Below are positions 25,515 through 34,482 of a stretch of DNA of 64,000 nucleotides, piece after piece. A program made the position numbers and the translations under genes. This DNA is from Pseudomonadota bacterium. Lineage in GTDB: Bacteria; Pseudomonadota; Gammaproteobacteria; Burkholderiales; Burkholderiaceae_C. The number at the start of each line of letters is the position of its first letter. Position 1 is the first letter of the stretch. The stretch covers positions 91,114 through 155,113 of the forward strand of contig JAEWIF010000049.1 in assembly GCA_023387335.1 (NCBI GenBank), written 5' to 3'. The notes beneath the pieces were generated by a model. The model did no database searches, had not been told where the DNA came from, and worked only from the letters and a program-made list of their open reading frames with translations.

Positions 25515-26651
25515 ATGCAAGACGTGCTGCGCGGCCTCCGCGTCATCGAACTCGGCCAGGTGCTGGCGGGGCCCTTCGCGGGCGCCATCTTCGCGGACCT
25601 GGGCGCCGAGGTGGTGAAGGTGGAACGGGTGGACGGCGGCGACGACGCGCGCCGCATGGGGCCGGCTTTCCTCGAGGAGGATTCGCTCATCTTCCAGGTG
25701 TTCAACCGGGGCAAGCAGTCGGTGGCGCTGGACCTCAAGAGCGACACCGGGCGCGCCGCGCTGGAGCGCCTGCTGGAAGACGCCGACGTGCTGGTTCACA
25801 ACCTGCGGCCGGGCGTGACCCCGCAGATGGGCATCGACGGGCCTTCCGTGTGCGGACGCCATCCGCGGCTGGTGTACTGCGAGATCTCCGCCTTCGGCGC
25901 CACCGGACCGATGAACCTGCGTCCCGGCTACGAGCCGCTGGTGCAGGCCTTCAGCGGCCTGTCGGCCACCAACGGCGGACCGGACGATCCGCCGATGCGC
26001 GCCGGCTCCTCGCTCTGCGACCAGGGCAGCGGCATGTGGGCCGTGATCGGCGCGCTCGCGCTGCTGCAGCGGCGCCAGCACACCGGCCGCGGCGGCATCG
26101 TCGCCACTTCGTTGCTGGAAGCCGCGATGGGCTGGAACGCACAGAAGGTCGATGCGCTGGTGAACGAGGGCCGCCAGCCCGAGCGGCACCGCTCCGGGCA
26201 TCCGGGCTTCGTGCCCTACGAAGCCTTCGAGGCGGCCGACGCGCCGCTGCTGGTGTGCTGCGGCAACGACCGCCTGTTCGCCAAGCTGGCGCAGGAACTG
26301 GGTCGTCCCCAGTGGGCGGCCGACGAGCGCTTCACCACCAACCGCGCGCGGCTGGCGAACAAGGCCGCGTTGTTCGAGGAGCTCGTGCCGCTGCTGAAGG
26401 CGCGGCCGCGCGCCGAGTGGCTCGACCGCTTCGAGCGCGCCGGCGTGCCCTGCGCGCCCATCCATTCGCTGCCGGAAGCCGTGGCCCACCCGCAGGTGCA
26501 GGCGCTGGGCATCCTGCAGGCGCTGCCTGGCGCGGACGTGCGGCTCACGGGGCTGCCGTTCACCGTGGACGGAGAGCGGCCGCTGCCGCGCTCCGTCGCA
26601 CCGCGCCTGGGCGAACACAATGCGCGGCACGGACTGCCGCCGATCGACTGA
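25515..26651 (+). CDS. CaiB/BaiF family (type III) CoA transferase
   Basis: 378 residues from the ATG at 25515. Family hallmarks: GLRVIELGQVLAGPFAGAIF, DLGAEVVKVE, DLKSDTGRAALERLLEDADV, YCEISAFGATGP (normal G-x-GP turn) and AGVPCAPIHSLPEA near the end. The catalytic Asp expected after about 165 residues cannot be fixed by eye; RPGYEPLVQAFSGL precedes that area. Class III enzymes move CoA between carboxylic acids such as formate/oxalate or succinate and an aryl acid. With the Bug receptor 38 bases later and LysR in front, it probably activates an imported organic acid. Confidence 0.9.
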   Translation: MQDVLRGLRVIELGQVLAGPFAGAIFADLGAEVVKVERVDGGDDARRMGPAFLEEDSLIFQVFNRGKQSVALDLKSDTGRAALERLLEDADVLVHNLRPGVTPQMGIDGPSVCGRHPRLVYCEISAFGATGPMNLRPGYEPLVQAFSGLSATNGGPDDPPMRAGSSLCDQGSGMWAVIGALALLQRRQHTGRGGIVATSLLEAAMGWNAQKVDALVNEGRQPERHRSGHPGFVPYEAFEAADAPLLVCCGNDRLFAKLAQELGRPQWAADERFTTNRARLANKAALFEELVPLLKARPRAEWLDRFERAGVPCAPIHSLPEAVAHPQVQALGILQALPGADVRLTGLPFTVDGERPLPRSVAPRLGEHNARHGLPPID

Positions 26652-26688
26652 ATTTCCTGCTACCACCCCCGAAGAAAAGGAGACATCC

Positions 26689-27675
26689 ATGAGAACCACC
26701 TTCCACCGGCGCGCCCTCGTGGCCGCGGCCCTGCTCGCCGCCTCGACGGCCTTCGCCCAAGGCTCGCCTTCCGCCGCCGGCTATCCGAACAAGCCCATCC
26801 GCGTGGTGGTGCCGTTCGCTCCCGGCAGCGCCACCGACCAGATCACGCGCGCGTTCACCGCCAAGGTTCAGGAGTCGCTGGGCCAGACGTTCGTGGTGGA
26901 CAACAAGCCGGGCGTCAACGGCATGCTGGGCGCGGCCGAGGTCGCCAAGGCCGCGCCGGACGGCTACACCATCATGGTGGGCACCAACAGCACCAACGCG
27001 GCGCTCAAGAGCCTGATGAAGAAGCTGCCCTACGACCAGGACACCGCGTTCGCGCCGGTCGCCTACCTGGGCCAGGTGCCGCTGATCGTCGGGATCAACA
27101 ACGACGTGCCCGCCAGGACGCTGAAGGAGTTCGTGGACCTGGCCAAGTCCAAGCCCGGCCAGGTGACGTTCGCCAGCGCCAGCACCTCGCAGCTGGTGTC
27201 GTCCGAGATGCTGGCCAGCATGGCCGGCATCCAGATGAACAACATCCCGTACAAGAGCGGCCCGGCGGCGATGACCGACCTGATCGGCGGCCAGGTGATG
27301 ATGTTCACGGCCGATTTCGCGGTGATGCTGCCGCAGGTCAACGGCGGCAAGGTGCGCGGCCTGGCGGTGACCTCGACGAAGCGTTCCGCCGCGGCGCCCA
27401 ACCTGCCGACGGTGAACGAGGCGCTCGGCCTGAAGGACTACGAGCTGATCGCGTACTTCGCCGTGTTCGCGCCGGCGGGCACGCCGCCCGAGATCGTGCG
27501 CAAGCTCAACGACGCGTTCAACGCGGCGGCGAAGAGCAAGGACATCCAGGAGAAGTTCGCGCCGATCGGCTTCGTCACCGAGCCGGGCACGCCCGAGGCG
27601 CTGGCGCAGCGCACGAAGGCCGAAACGGCCAAGTGGGCCAAGGCGATCAAGGACGCGAAGATCGAGCCGCAGTAA
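26689..27675 (+). CDS. Bug/TctC-family periplasmic solute receptor
   Basis: 328 residues; AAAAGGAGACATCC precedes the ATG at 26689. Signal peptide to about STAFA|Q. Mature Bug fold: YPNKPIRVVVPFAPGSATDQ, DNKPGVNGMLGAAEVA, NNIPYKSGPAAMTDLIGGQ. Second gene of the CoA-transferase operon. Like the receptor at 10630 it has no TctAB partner here. Its last 29 bases overlap the 3' end of the convergent response-regulator frame. Confidence 0.92.
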   Translation: MRTTFHRRALVAAALLAASTAFAQGSPSAAGYPNKPIRVVVPFAPGSATDQITRAFTAKVQESLGQTFVVDNKPGVNGMLGAAEVAKAAPDGYTIMVGTNSTNAALKSLMKKLPYDQDTAFAPVAYLGQVPLIVGINNDVPARTLKEFVDLAKSKPGQVTFASASTSQLVSSEMLASMAGIQMNNIPYKSGPAAMTDLIGGQVMMFTADFAVMLPQVNGGKVRGLAVTSTKRSAAAPNLPTVNEALGLKDYELIAYFAVFAPAGTPPEIVRKLNDAFNAAAKSKDIQEKFAPIGFVTEPGTPEALAQRTKAETAKWAKAIKDAKIEPQ

Positions 27676-28129
27676 GGCGGACGTCCCCGTCATCCGTGCG
27701 GGGGAGGGGCTCCAGGTTCCGGATTCCCGCCTCCGCGGGAATGACGGAGATCTTCCGCGCCTTTTCTCCGCGGTACTTCTCGAGGAAGACGCGCAGCTGG
27801 CGGTAGTCCGACTTGGAGATCGCCTCCAGCGCGCCCTGGCTGCGGCACTTGCGCACCACCGCGGGCGAGGCGAAATCGCTGAACACGACCACGTCGGCCG
27901 CCTGCTCGCGCGCCGCGCCCGCCAGCACCGAGAAGCCCGAGCCTTCGCGCAGCATCAGGTCGAGGATCACCAGGTCGGCTTCGCCGGGGTGGTCGTGCAG
28001 CCACACCAGCGCGTTCGATTCGGTGACGCAGGTGGCGACCACTTCGAAGCCACCGACGAAGTCGATCAGCTCGGTGATGAGCTGGTGGGTGGCCTTGACG
28101 TCTTCGACCAGCAGGACGCGGATACTCAC
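27647..28129 (-). CDS. Orphan single-domain response regulator with a repeat-derived tail
   Basis: 160 residues from a GTG at 28129. Receiver domain 1 to about 122: LLVEDVKAT with the acidic pair, phospho-acceptor Asp in LVILDLML, FSDF at the Thr/Ser switch position, and the conserved Lys in EAISKSDYRQL. No output domain. From about residue 125 the frame runs into a dispersed palindromic repeat, which encodes ISVIPAEAGIRNLEP, and ends beyond the stop of the convergent Bug gene. The native end of the protein was probably near KYRGEKAR. No histidine kinase is in the window, so the partner is unknown. Confidence 0.8.
   Translation of the reverse strand: MSIRVLLVEDVKATHQLITELIDFVGGFEVVATCVTESNALVWLHDHPGEADLVILDLMLREGSGFSVLAGAAREQAADVVVFSDFASPAVVRKCRSQGALEAISKSDYRQLRVFLEKYRGEKARKISVIPAEAGIRNLEPLPRTDDGDVRLTAARSSRP
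27721..27746. repeat. Dispersed palindromic (REP-like) repeat
   Basis: GGATTCCCGCCTCCGCGGGA followed by ATGACG: arms ATTCCCGC (27723-27730) and GCGGGAAT (27735-27742) with a CTCC loop. This GTCATTCCCGC-type element is a familiar dispersed intergenic repeat of Betaproteobacteria (from memory). Here it sits between convergent genes and is read through by the response-regulator frame. Confidence 0.7.
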
Positions 28130-28358
28130 GCGCGTTTCTCCCAGGGAATTTCGTGGAGCGGTCCGGGCATCGCGTGCCGGACCTGCGGGACCGGCGCCAA
28201 CGCTGCCGGTGGGAAGCGGGCGGAGCCACGGTAGAGCTCGCCCGGATGCAGCTGAAATTATCGGCAGCGCGGGCCGACTCGTCTGTAGTCCGGGACCTAC
28301 TCGGCAATGCAAAGGTTCGCGGTTCCCGCGTCGCCGCCATCGTTCCTACACTGGTCCG

Positions 28359-29429
28359 ATGACCGACGTCCGAAAAGGCCAGGCAGGGCCCATGCTGCCG
28401 CGGGACCAGTTCCGCGAGCGATTCCTGCAATCGTTCTTCGATCCCGCGTACCAGGCCGAATCGGCCGCGATCGAGCGGCTGGAGGCGATCGCCTGGGAGG
28501 CCTACCAGCAGGGCCGCAAGGCGCCCGTGACAGCCAAGGCCGGACCCGGCTTCGCCGATCCCGATTACGACCTGTCGGTCGAGTGGCGCGCCACCCGCGA
28601 CAAGCTGGTCGAGGCGCAGCGCCGCTGGGGCGAGAAGGCAACGCCCTCGCGCGTGCTCCTCGTGTGCGCCTCGCCGCGCAACGACGGCACCTGTCCCGGC
28701 GAGATGTCCAAGACCTGGCGGCTCACGCAGATGGCGCGCGGGGTGGTCGCCGATTCGGGGATCGAGTGCGACGTGCTGGACCTGAGCCTGCTCACCTCCG
28801 ACTACGACCGCCACATCCATCCCTGCAAGGGCTGCGTGTCCACCGCGATGCCGCTGTGCCACTGGCCGTGCAGCTGCTATCCCAACCATGCGCAGCGCCA
28901 GACGGGCGACTGGATGAACGAGATCTACGAGCGCTGGGTCAGCGCGCACGGCGTGCTGCTCGTCACGCCGGTGCACTGGTACCAGGCCGCCAGCCCGCTC
29001 AAGCTGATGATGGACCGCATGGTGTGTGCCGACGGCGGCAACCCGGACCCGACCAGCACGCACGGCAAGCATCCGGAGGAAGCCAAGGCATTGGAACTGA
29101 AGGGCTGGGACTATCCCAAGCACCTGGCCGGCCGCGCGTACGGCGTGGTGGTGCACGGCGACGTGGCGGGCATCGAGTCGGTGCGGCGCGCGCTGTGTGA
29201 CTGGCTCGACTGGATGGGCCTGGTGGACGCCGGCTCGCAGGCGCGGCTGGACCGCTTCATCGGCTACTACGAGCCCTACGCGACCAGCCACGACACGCTG
29301 GACGCCGACGAGGCGCTGCACGTCGAGGTGAAGAACGCGGCGCACGCGGTGGTGACCGCCGTGCAGCAGCTGCGCGAAGGCAAGCTGCGCCAGCCCGATG
29401 CGCGCCTGTCGCGGCCGCGGCCCAAGTAG
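28359..29429 (+). CDS. Flavodoxin-like NAD(P)H-dependent (FMN) oxidoreductase
   Basis: 356 residues from the ATG at 28359. An N-terminal helical extension of about 95 residues precedes the flavodoxin fold: VLLVCASPRNDGTCPGEMS (phosphate loop), CDVLDLSLL, a Cys-rich segment HPCKGCVSTAMPLCHWPCSC, and GVLLVTPVHWYQAASPLKLM, the flavin-contacting loop of iron-sulfur flavoproteins and FMN reductases. The C-K-G-C plus further Cys could hold an Fe-S cluster or zinc. It is divergent from the response regulator, with 229 bases between in which I see no clear site. Confidence 0.82.
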   Translation: MTDVRKGQAGPMLPRDQFRERFLQSFFDPAYQAESAAIERLEAIAWEAYQQGRKAPVTAKAGPGFADPDYDLSVEWRATRDKLVEAQRRWGEKATPSRVLLVCASPRNDGTCPGEMSKTWRLTQMARGVVADSGIECDVLDLSLLTSDYDRHIHPCKGCVSTAMPLCHWPCSCYPNHAQRQTGDWMNEIYERWVSAHGVLLVTPVHWYQAASPLKLMMDRMVCADGGNPDPTSTHGKHPEEAKALELKGWDYPKHLAGRAYGVVVHGDVAGIESVRRALCDWLDWMGLVDAGSQARLDRFIGYYEPYATSHDTLDADEALHVEVKNAAHAVVTAVQQLREGKLRQPDARLSRPRPK

Positions 29430-29496
29430 GCCTCCTACATCGCGTTGCGGCCGCGCCGCTCAGGTGCTCGTGGCGCAGCCCAGCAAAAATGCCGCC

Positions 29497-29889
29497 ATGA
29501 ACCTCGTTCGCTGCAAGTTCACCATCGCCGACCACGAGCTCGAGACCTACATCGCGCGAACGGAAGAGCAGCGCGCGCTCGGCCTGATGCACCGCAACGA
29601 GCTCGGGCCGAACGAGGGCATGCTGTTCGTCTGCGACGAAGTGGCGGTGCAGAGCTTCTGGATGAAGGACACGCCGGTGGCGCTGTCCATCGCCTTCCTG
29701 GACGACGACGGCGGCATCCTGCACATCGACCACATGGAGCCGCACTCGCTGGATTCGCACAGCAGCGAGTACCCGGTGCGCTACGTGCTCGAGGTGCCGC
29801 AGGGCTGGTTCGACGAGCACGGCATCGCCGAGGGCGACCGGGTCGTGGGTCCGGTGTTCCTGAACGCGGAGGCGCCCGCCGCGGACTGA
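29497..29889 (+). CDS. DUF192 family protein
   Basis: 130 residues from the ATG at 29497. Signature: RTEEQRALGLMHRNELGPNE, FWMKDTPVALSIAFLD and VLEVPQGWFDEHGI. DUF192 proteins form a small beta-barrel, often with a signal peptide, which is absent here, so this member is cytoplasmic. Function unknown. It lies 12 bases before the FAD monooxygenase gene and is probably co-transcribed. Confidence 0.88.
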   Translation: MNLVRCKFTIADHELETYIARTEEQRALGLMHRNELGPNEGMLFVCDEVAVQSFWMKDTPVALSIAFLDDDGGILHIDHMEPHSLDSHSSEYPVRYVLEVPQGWFDEHGIAEGDRVVGPVFLNAEAPAAD

Positions 29890-29901
29890 CATACTCGGCG
29901 C

Positions 29902-31458
29902 ATGGACGCCGAACCCCTTCCCGAGCGAGTGCCCGTGCTCATCGCGGGCGGCGGCCCCGTGGGCCTGACGTGCGCCGCGCTGCTGGCCGAGCAGGGCGTG
30001 CCGTCGCTGGTGGTGGAGGCCGATGCCTCGTACTGCACCGGCAGCCGCGCGATCTGCATCTCGCGCCGGTCGCTCGAGATCCTGGCCTGGGCAGGCGCGG
30101 AAAGCGCGATTCGCGACAAGTCGCTGCCCTGGACCGGCGGACGCAGCTACTGGCGCGACCGCGAGGTGCTTCACTTCCAGATGCCGCACGAGCCGGCGCA
30201 GCGCTTCGCGCCCATGGTCAACATCCAGCAGTTCTACGTGGAGCGCTTCGTGCACGAGGCGCTGGACCGGCAACGGGTGCAAGTCGCATGGTCGCATCGC
30301 GTCGCGAGCGTGCGGCAGGACGGCGAAGGCGTGGAAGTCGGCATCGAGGGTCCGTCGGGCCGCAAGACCGTCAGCGCGCAATGGCTGGTGGCCTGCGACG
30401 GCGGTCGCAGCACGGTGCGCGAACAGCTGGGGCTGGCGCTGGAAGGCACGCAGTACGAGGGCCGCTACGTCATCGTGGACATCGAGCAGAAGACGCGGCG
30501 GCCGGTGGAGCGGCTGGCCTGGTTCGATCCGCCCTCCAATCCCGGTTCCACGCTGCTGATGCACCGGCAGCCCGACGACGTCTGGCGCATCGACTACCAG
30601 CTGCGCGAGGGCGAGGACGCGCAGGCCGCGCTGGCGCCCGAGAACATCGTGCCGCGCATCCAGAGCCACCTGGACATGATCGGCGAGCGCGAACCGTGGC
30701 GCATGCTGTGGGCGTCGATGTACAACGCCAAGTGCCTGACGCTGCCGGACTACCGCCAGGGCCGCGTGCTGTTCGCCGGGGACGCGGCGCACCTGGTGCC
30801 GATCTTCGGCGTGCGCGGGCTCAACTCGGGGCTGGACGACGCGGGCAACCTCGCCTGGAAGCTGGCGGCCGTGCTGCAGGGCCGCGCCGACGAGGCGCTG
30901 CTCGATTCGTACACCGTCGAGCGCCTGCATGCCACGCACGAGAACCTGGCGTACGGCAGCAAGAGCACCGAGTTCATGGCGCCGCCCGACTTCGCCTTCA
31001 CGCTGATGCGCGACGCGGTGCTGCGGCTGGCGCTGGACGAGCCGCGCGTGCGGCCGCTGATCAATCCGCGGCAGTCGGCGCCGATCGCCTACGTGGGCTC
31101 GCCGTTGAACGGGCCCGAAGTCGGGCGCTGGGCTTCGGACCTGGCGGCGCCGGGACGTCCCGCGCCGGAAGCGCGGGTGCGCGGCGCGGAGGGCGAGTTC
31201 CATCTCACCCAGTGCTTCGGCCGCGGCTTCGTCGGGCTGGTGTTCGGTGCCGGCGGGGAGGCTGCGCGCATCGAGCAAGGGCCGGGCTTCACGCTGGTGC
31301 GACTGCCCGCGGGCCCGGCGGCTGAGCGTTACGGCGTCGCACCGGGCGCGAAGGCGCTGGTGGTCGTGCGGCCCGACGGTTATGTGTTCGGCCGCTGGGA
31401 CCGCGTCGACCTCGAGGCCGCGCGCGCTGAACTGGAGCAACGAGGAGTGCGGCCATGA
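29902..31458 (+). CDS. FAD-dependent aromatic hydroxylase (PheA/TfdB-type)
   Basis: 518 residues. Group A flavoprotein monooxygenase: GXGXXG motif in VLIAGGGPVGLTCAALLAEQ, the DG motif in VACDGGRSTVRE, and the second FAD motif GRVLFAGDAAHLVPIFGVRG. The C-terminal 130 residues form the thioredoxin-like domain of the phenol hydroxylase group (RPDGYVFGRWD near the end). Such enzymes hydroxylate aromatic rings with NAD(P)H and O2. The partner DUF2783 gene overlaps by ATGA, an arrangement seen with this subclass. Substrate unknown. Confidence 0.9.
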   Translation: MDAEPLPERVPVLIAGGGPVGLTCAALLAEQGVPSLVVEADASYCTGSRAICISRRSLEILAWAGAESAIRDKSLPWTGGRSYWRDREVLHFQMPHEPAQRFAPMVNIQQFYVERFVHEALDRQRVQVAWSHRVASVRQDGEGVEVGIEGPSGRKTVSAQWLVACDGGRSTVREQLGLALEGTQYEGRYVIVDIEQKTRRPVERLAWFDPPSNPGSTLLMHRQPDDVWRIDYQLREGEDAQAALAPENIVPRIQSHLDMIGEREPWRMLWASMYNAKCLTLPDYRQGRVLFAGDAAHLVPIFGVRGLNSGLDDAGNLAWKLAAVLQGRADEALLDSYTVERLHATHENLAYGSKSTEFMAPPDFAFTLMRDAVLRLALDEPRVRPLINPRQSAPIAYVGSPLNGPEVGRWASDLAAPGRPAPEARVRGAEGEFHLTQCFGRGFVGLVFGAGGEAARIEQGPGFTLVRLPAGPAAERYGVAPGAKALVVVRPDGYVFGRWDRVDLEAARAELEQRGVRP

Positions 31459-31700
31459 CCGAGCAGGAACTGGATGTCGCGTACACCGCGCTGTGCCGCG
31501 CGCTGGGCGAGGTCGGGCCCGACCAGGCCGAACGATTCCTCGCGATGCTGGCGATGGGCCTGGTGGTCCGCTGCGAGCGAGCTGACGAGGTGCTGACGCT
31601 GATCGACTCGGTGCGCGAGTCGCTCAGTCCAGAAGGAAGAACTTCATCTCCACCTGCCGCGGCCGGCGGACGCCCGAGCCCACGAACAGCCGCTCGTTGA
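31455..31700 (+). CDS. DUF2783 family small protein
   Basis: 81 residues, starting within the stop of the monooxygenase gene. The core ELDVAYTALCRALGEVGPDQ, AERFLAMLAMGLVVR and DEVLTLIDSVRESL is a helical DUF2783 domain. Beyond residue about 58 the frame is Ser/Pro/Arg rich and overlaps, on the other strand, the 3' end of the DUF3237 gene by 77 bases; the last 20 codons may be a non-conserved extension. The family is found beside FAD monooxygenases and its role is unknown. Confidence 0.7.
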   Translation: MTEQELDVAYTALCRALGEVGPDQAERFLAMLAMGLVVRCERADEVLTLIDSVRESLSPEGRTSSPPAAAGGRPSPRTAAR

Positions 31701-32106
31701 CCCAGCGCAGCGAAGGCGCGGCGGTTTCGAGCGCCGGCAGGCAGCGGAAATACACCTGCGAAGGATCGACCGGCTCGCCGCGGATCAGTTTCGCCGTCAC
31801 CTCCGCGCTGGCCTGCCGGATCGCCTGGTTGCGCACGTAGATCAGGTCGCCCGCGTCGGTCTCGAGCACGTAGTGGGCCTGCAGTTCGGCCAGCGTGTCG
31901 CTGACCACGAGCTGGTAGTCCGCGCCGCCGGGCAGCACGCGCGCGGTCCAGCCATCGCCGCGCGCGTGGCCGCCGGTGATCGGGATCATGCGTCGCAGTC
32001 CGCGCGGCGTGCGGCCGACTTCGATCGGCGTGCCCACCTCGACGGCGAGCTCCGCAAAAAACTGCAACTTCGGTTCGGCGGCGGAGGAGAGGGAAATGGC
32101 TGTCAT
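31624..32106 (-). CDS. DUF3237 family protein
   Basis: 160 residues from the ATG at 32106. Signature: LQFFAELAVEVGTPIEVG, RRMIPITGGHARGDGWTARV, GGADYQLVVSDTLAELQAHY and VYFRCLPALETAAPSLRWVN. DUF3237 (UPF0311) proteins are small lipocalin-like beta-barrels; some modify bacterial secondary metabolites, but no general function is known. The divergent ankyrin gene begins 34 bases away. Confidence 0.87.
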   Translation of the reverse strand: MTAISLSSAAEPKLQFFAELAVEVGTPIEVGRTPRGLRRMIPITGGHARGDGWTARVLPGGADYQLVVSDTLAELQAHYVLETDAGDLIYVRNQAIRQASAEVTAKLIRGEPVDPSQVYFRCLPALETAAPSLRWVNERLFVGSGVRRPRQVEMKFFLLD

Positions 32107-32139
32107 ACGGATGCGTTCGGTGCGGGCTATGGTAGTCGG

Positions 32140-32664
32140 ATGGAAACGAGTTCGATTGTTCAGAAACCCGCCCTCGACGAGGACTCGCTGCGCCTGGCCC
32201 GGCAGGTGTTCCAGTGCGTGCGCGAAGGCGACCTGGCTTCCCTGCAGCCGCTGTTCGACCACGGCTTTCCGCCCAACCTGCGCAACGAGAGCGGCGACAG
32301 CCTGCTGATGCTGGCGTGCTACCACGGACACCACGAGCTGGCGCGAGCGCTGCTGCGCGCGGGCGCCGATCCGGAAGTGGCGAACGACCGCGGCCAGACG
32401 CCGCTGGCGGGCGCTTCGTTCAAGGGGTACGTCGAGGTGGTGCGCGCGCTGCTGGACGGCGGCGCGCAGGTGGACGGCCAGGGCGAGGACGGCCGCACCG
32501 CCCTGATGTTCGCGGCGATGTTCAACCGCGTGGACGTGATGGAGCTGCTGGCCGAGCGCGGCGCCGACCTGCGGCACCGCGACGCCTCGGGCACGAGCGC
32601 GCGCGAAGCGGCGCAGAGGATGGGCGCGGAAGACGCGGCGAACTGGCTGCGCGAGCGCAGCTGA
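32140..32664 (+). CDS. Ankyrin repeat protein
   Basis: 174 residues from the ATG at 32140. About four ankyrin repeats fill residues 40-170: SGDSLLMLACYHGHHELARA, DRGQTPLAGASFKGYVEVVR, DGRTALMFAAMFNRVDVMEL and a degenerate last one ending NWLRERS. No signal peptide or other domain, so it is a cytoplasmic protein-binding scaffold. It converges on soxB with only 3 bases between the stops. Confidence 0.88.
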   Translation: METSSIVQKPALDEDSLRLARQVFQCVREGDLASLQPLFDHGFPPNLRNESGDSLLMLACYHGHHELARALLRAGADPEVANDRGQTPLAGASFKGYVEVVRALLDGGAQVDGQGEDGRTALMFAAMFNRVDVMELLAERGADLRHRDASGTSAREAAQRMGAEDAANWLRERS

Positions 32665-32667
32665 CAC

Positions 32668-34407
32668 CTAGGCGTCGACGAATCCCGGATTCGGCAGCAC
32701 GCCCGCCAGCTTGGGCACGTTGGCCTGGCGCGCCTTCACCACGCCGCCGCGCGAACGCAGCCACTCCTCGACCACCTCCCACACCGGCCGCACGCCCGGC
32801 GCATTCTTCGCGTCCTCGGCGACCGGCGCCCAGCCGGCCACCTTGTACTGCTTGCCGGCTTCTATGGCCTTGCCGTCCAGGCGCATGTCCTGGATGCGCT
32901 GGCCCATGGGCGCGAGCGGGTTGCAGGTGTACTGCAGGCCGCCCACGCGCACCATGTCGCCGCCCTGCTGGTAGTACGGGTCGGGGTTGAACAGGTTGTC
33001 GCAGACGTCTTCCAGCACGGTCTTGATCATCTCGCCGCTCATCTGGTTGACGGTGGCGTACGAGTACGTCGTCGCCGTCATGTCCATCAGCCATTCGCGC
33101 GTGATCGTCTCGCCCTGCAGCAGCGAGGTGCCCCAGCGGAAGCCCGGCGAGAAGGCGATCTGCGCGCCCTGCACGTCCATCAGCGCGTCGAGCAGCAGCT
33201 GGTCGCCCGTGCCGTTGAAGTTGCCGCGGCGATAGAGCGTTCCCTCCGTGACCGCGAGCTTCTCGTTCAGCTTCGATTCGTACGGCGCCCGGATCTTCGT
33301 GATCAGCGCCTGCATCTCGCGATCGGCGGGCAGCGCGTTGGACAGCACCGGCAGCAGCTTGTAGCGGAAGTCCTGCACCTTGCCGCCGCGCACGTCGAAG
33401 TCCATCACGCCGAGGAACTTGCCGTTGGAGCCCGCGTTGGTCACCAGGGTCTTGCCGCCGGCGTTGGAGACCACCGTGGCCACCGGCATGCCGTCGTGCG
33501 TGTGGCCGCCGAAGATGGCGTCGATGCCGCGCACGCGCGTGGCCATCTTGAGGTCCACGTCCATGCCGTTGTGCGACAGCAGCACGACCACCTGCGCGCC
33601 CTTGGCGCGGGCCTCGTCCACCATCTTCTGCATCTGGTCGTCCTGGATGCCGAACGTCCAGTCGGAGACGAAGTAGCGCGGGTTGGCGATGGGCGTGTAC
33701 GGGAAGGCCTGGCCCAGGATGGCGCAGGGCACGCCGTTGATGGTGCGCATCACGTACGGCTTGAACACCGGGTCGCCGAAGTCGGTGGTCTTGACGTTCT
33801 GCGCGACGAAGTCGACCTTGCCCGCGAAGTCCTTCTCCACGATCTCCTGCACGCGCTGCATGCCGAGCGTGAATTCCCAGTGGCCGGTCATCACGTCCAC
33901 GCCCAGGAGCTTGGCGGCGTCGACCATGTCCTGGCCCTTCGTCCACAGCGCGGTGGCCGAGCCCTGCCAGGTGTCGCCGCCGTCCAGCAGCAGCGCGCCC
34001 GGGCGGCTGGCCTTCATGCGCTTGACCAGCGTGGAAAGGTGCGCGAAGCCGCCCACCTTGCCCCAGCGGCGCGCGGCTTTCTCGAAGTCCAGGCAGGTGA
34101 AGGCGTAGCTCTCCGCGGACTGGGCCGGCAGGTGTGCCGACTTGAGCAGGTGCTCGCCCACCAGGTGCGGCAGCTTGCCGGCCATCGCGCCCACGCCGAG
34201 GTTGACGCTGGGCTCGCGGAACCAGATCGGCTGCAGCTGCGCGTGGCAGTCGGTGATGTGCAGGAACGAGACGTTGCCGAACTTCGGGACGTCGTACAGC
34301 TTGTCCGCCGCGGTGGCCGCGTCGGCCTCGGCCCAGCGGCCCAGGCCCATGCCGGCCGCGCCGGCGGCGGCCAGCACCTGCAGGAATTCGCGCTTGCTCA
34401 GGTTCAT
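32668..34407 (-). CDS. soxB: Thiosulfohydrolase SoxB
   Basis: 579 residues with a Tat-like leader (NLSKREFLQVLAAAGAAG). Metallophosphatase-fold motifs with dinuclear Mn ligands: FLHITDCHAQL, LLLDGGDTWQGS, VVLLSHNGMD and IFGGHTHDG; C-terminal 5'-nucleotidase-type domain with NFNGTGDQL. SoxB hydrolyses the terminal sulfone of SoxY-bound thiosulfonate to sulfate in the periplasm. It is the last gene of the sox operon; a strong hairpin stands between soxX and soxB (34441-34468). Length and motifs are normal. Confidence 0.97.
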   Translation of the reverse strand: MNLSKREFLQVLAAAGAAGMGLGRWAEADAATAADKLYDVPKFGNVSFLHITDCHAQLQPIWFREPSVNLGVGAMAGKLPHLVGEHLLKSAHLPAQSAESYAFTCLDFEKAARRWGKVGGFAHLSTLVKRMKASRPGALLLDGGDTWQGSATALWTKGQDMVDAAKLLGVDVMTGHWEFTLGMQRVQEIVEKDFAGKVDFVAQNVKTTDFGDPVFKPYVMRTINGVPCAILGQAFPYTPIANPRYFVSDWTFGIQDDQMQKMVDEARAKGAQVVVLLSHNGMDVDLKMATRVRGIDAIFGGHTHDGMPVATVVSNAGGKTLVTNAGSNGKFLGVMDFDVRGGKVQDFRYKLLPVLSNALPADREMQALITKIRAPYESKLNEKLAVTEGTLYRRGNFNGTGDQLLLDALMDVQGAQIAFSPGFRWGTSLLQGETITREWLMDMTATTYSYATVNQMSGEMIKTVLEDVCDNLFNPDPYYQQGGDMVRVGGLQYTCNPLAPMGQRIQDMRLDGKAIEAGKQYKVAGWAPVAEDAKNAPGVRPVWEVVEEWLRSRGGVVKARQANVPKLAGVLPNPGFVDA

Positions 34408-34440
34408 CGCAGAGGGTGTGTTCGGGAGTCGGAAAGGAAA

Positions 34441-34468
34441 AGGGGCGGAGGAGGGCTCCTCCGCCCCT
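34441..34468 (-). terminator. Stem-loop with U-run between soxX and soxB
   Basis: Arms AGGGGCGGAGGAG (34441-34453) and CTCCTCCGCCCCT (34456-34468) are perfect 13-base complements. On the transcribed minus-strand sense the stem is followed by TTTTCCTTTCC, an intrinsic-terminator shape. Because soxB follows, it may be a partial terminator or an mRNA end-protecting stem. Confidence 0.65.
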
Positions 34469-34482
34469 TCACGGTCGACCGA

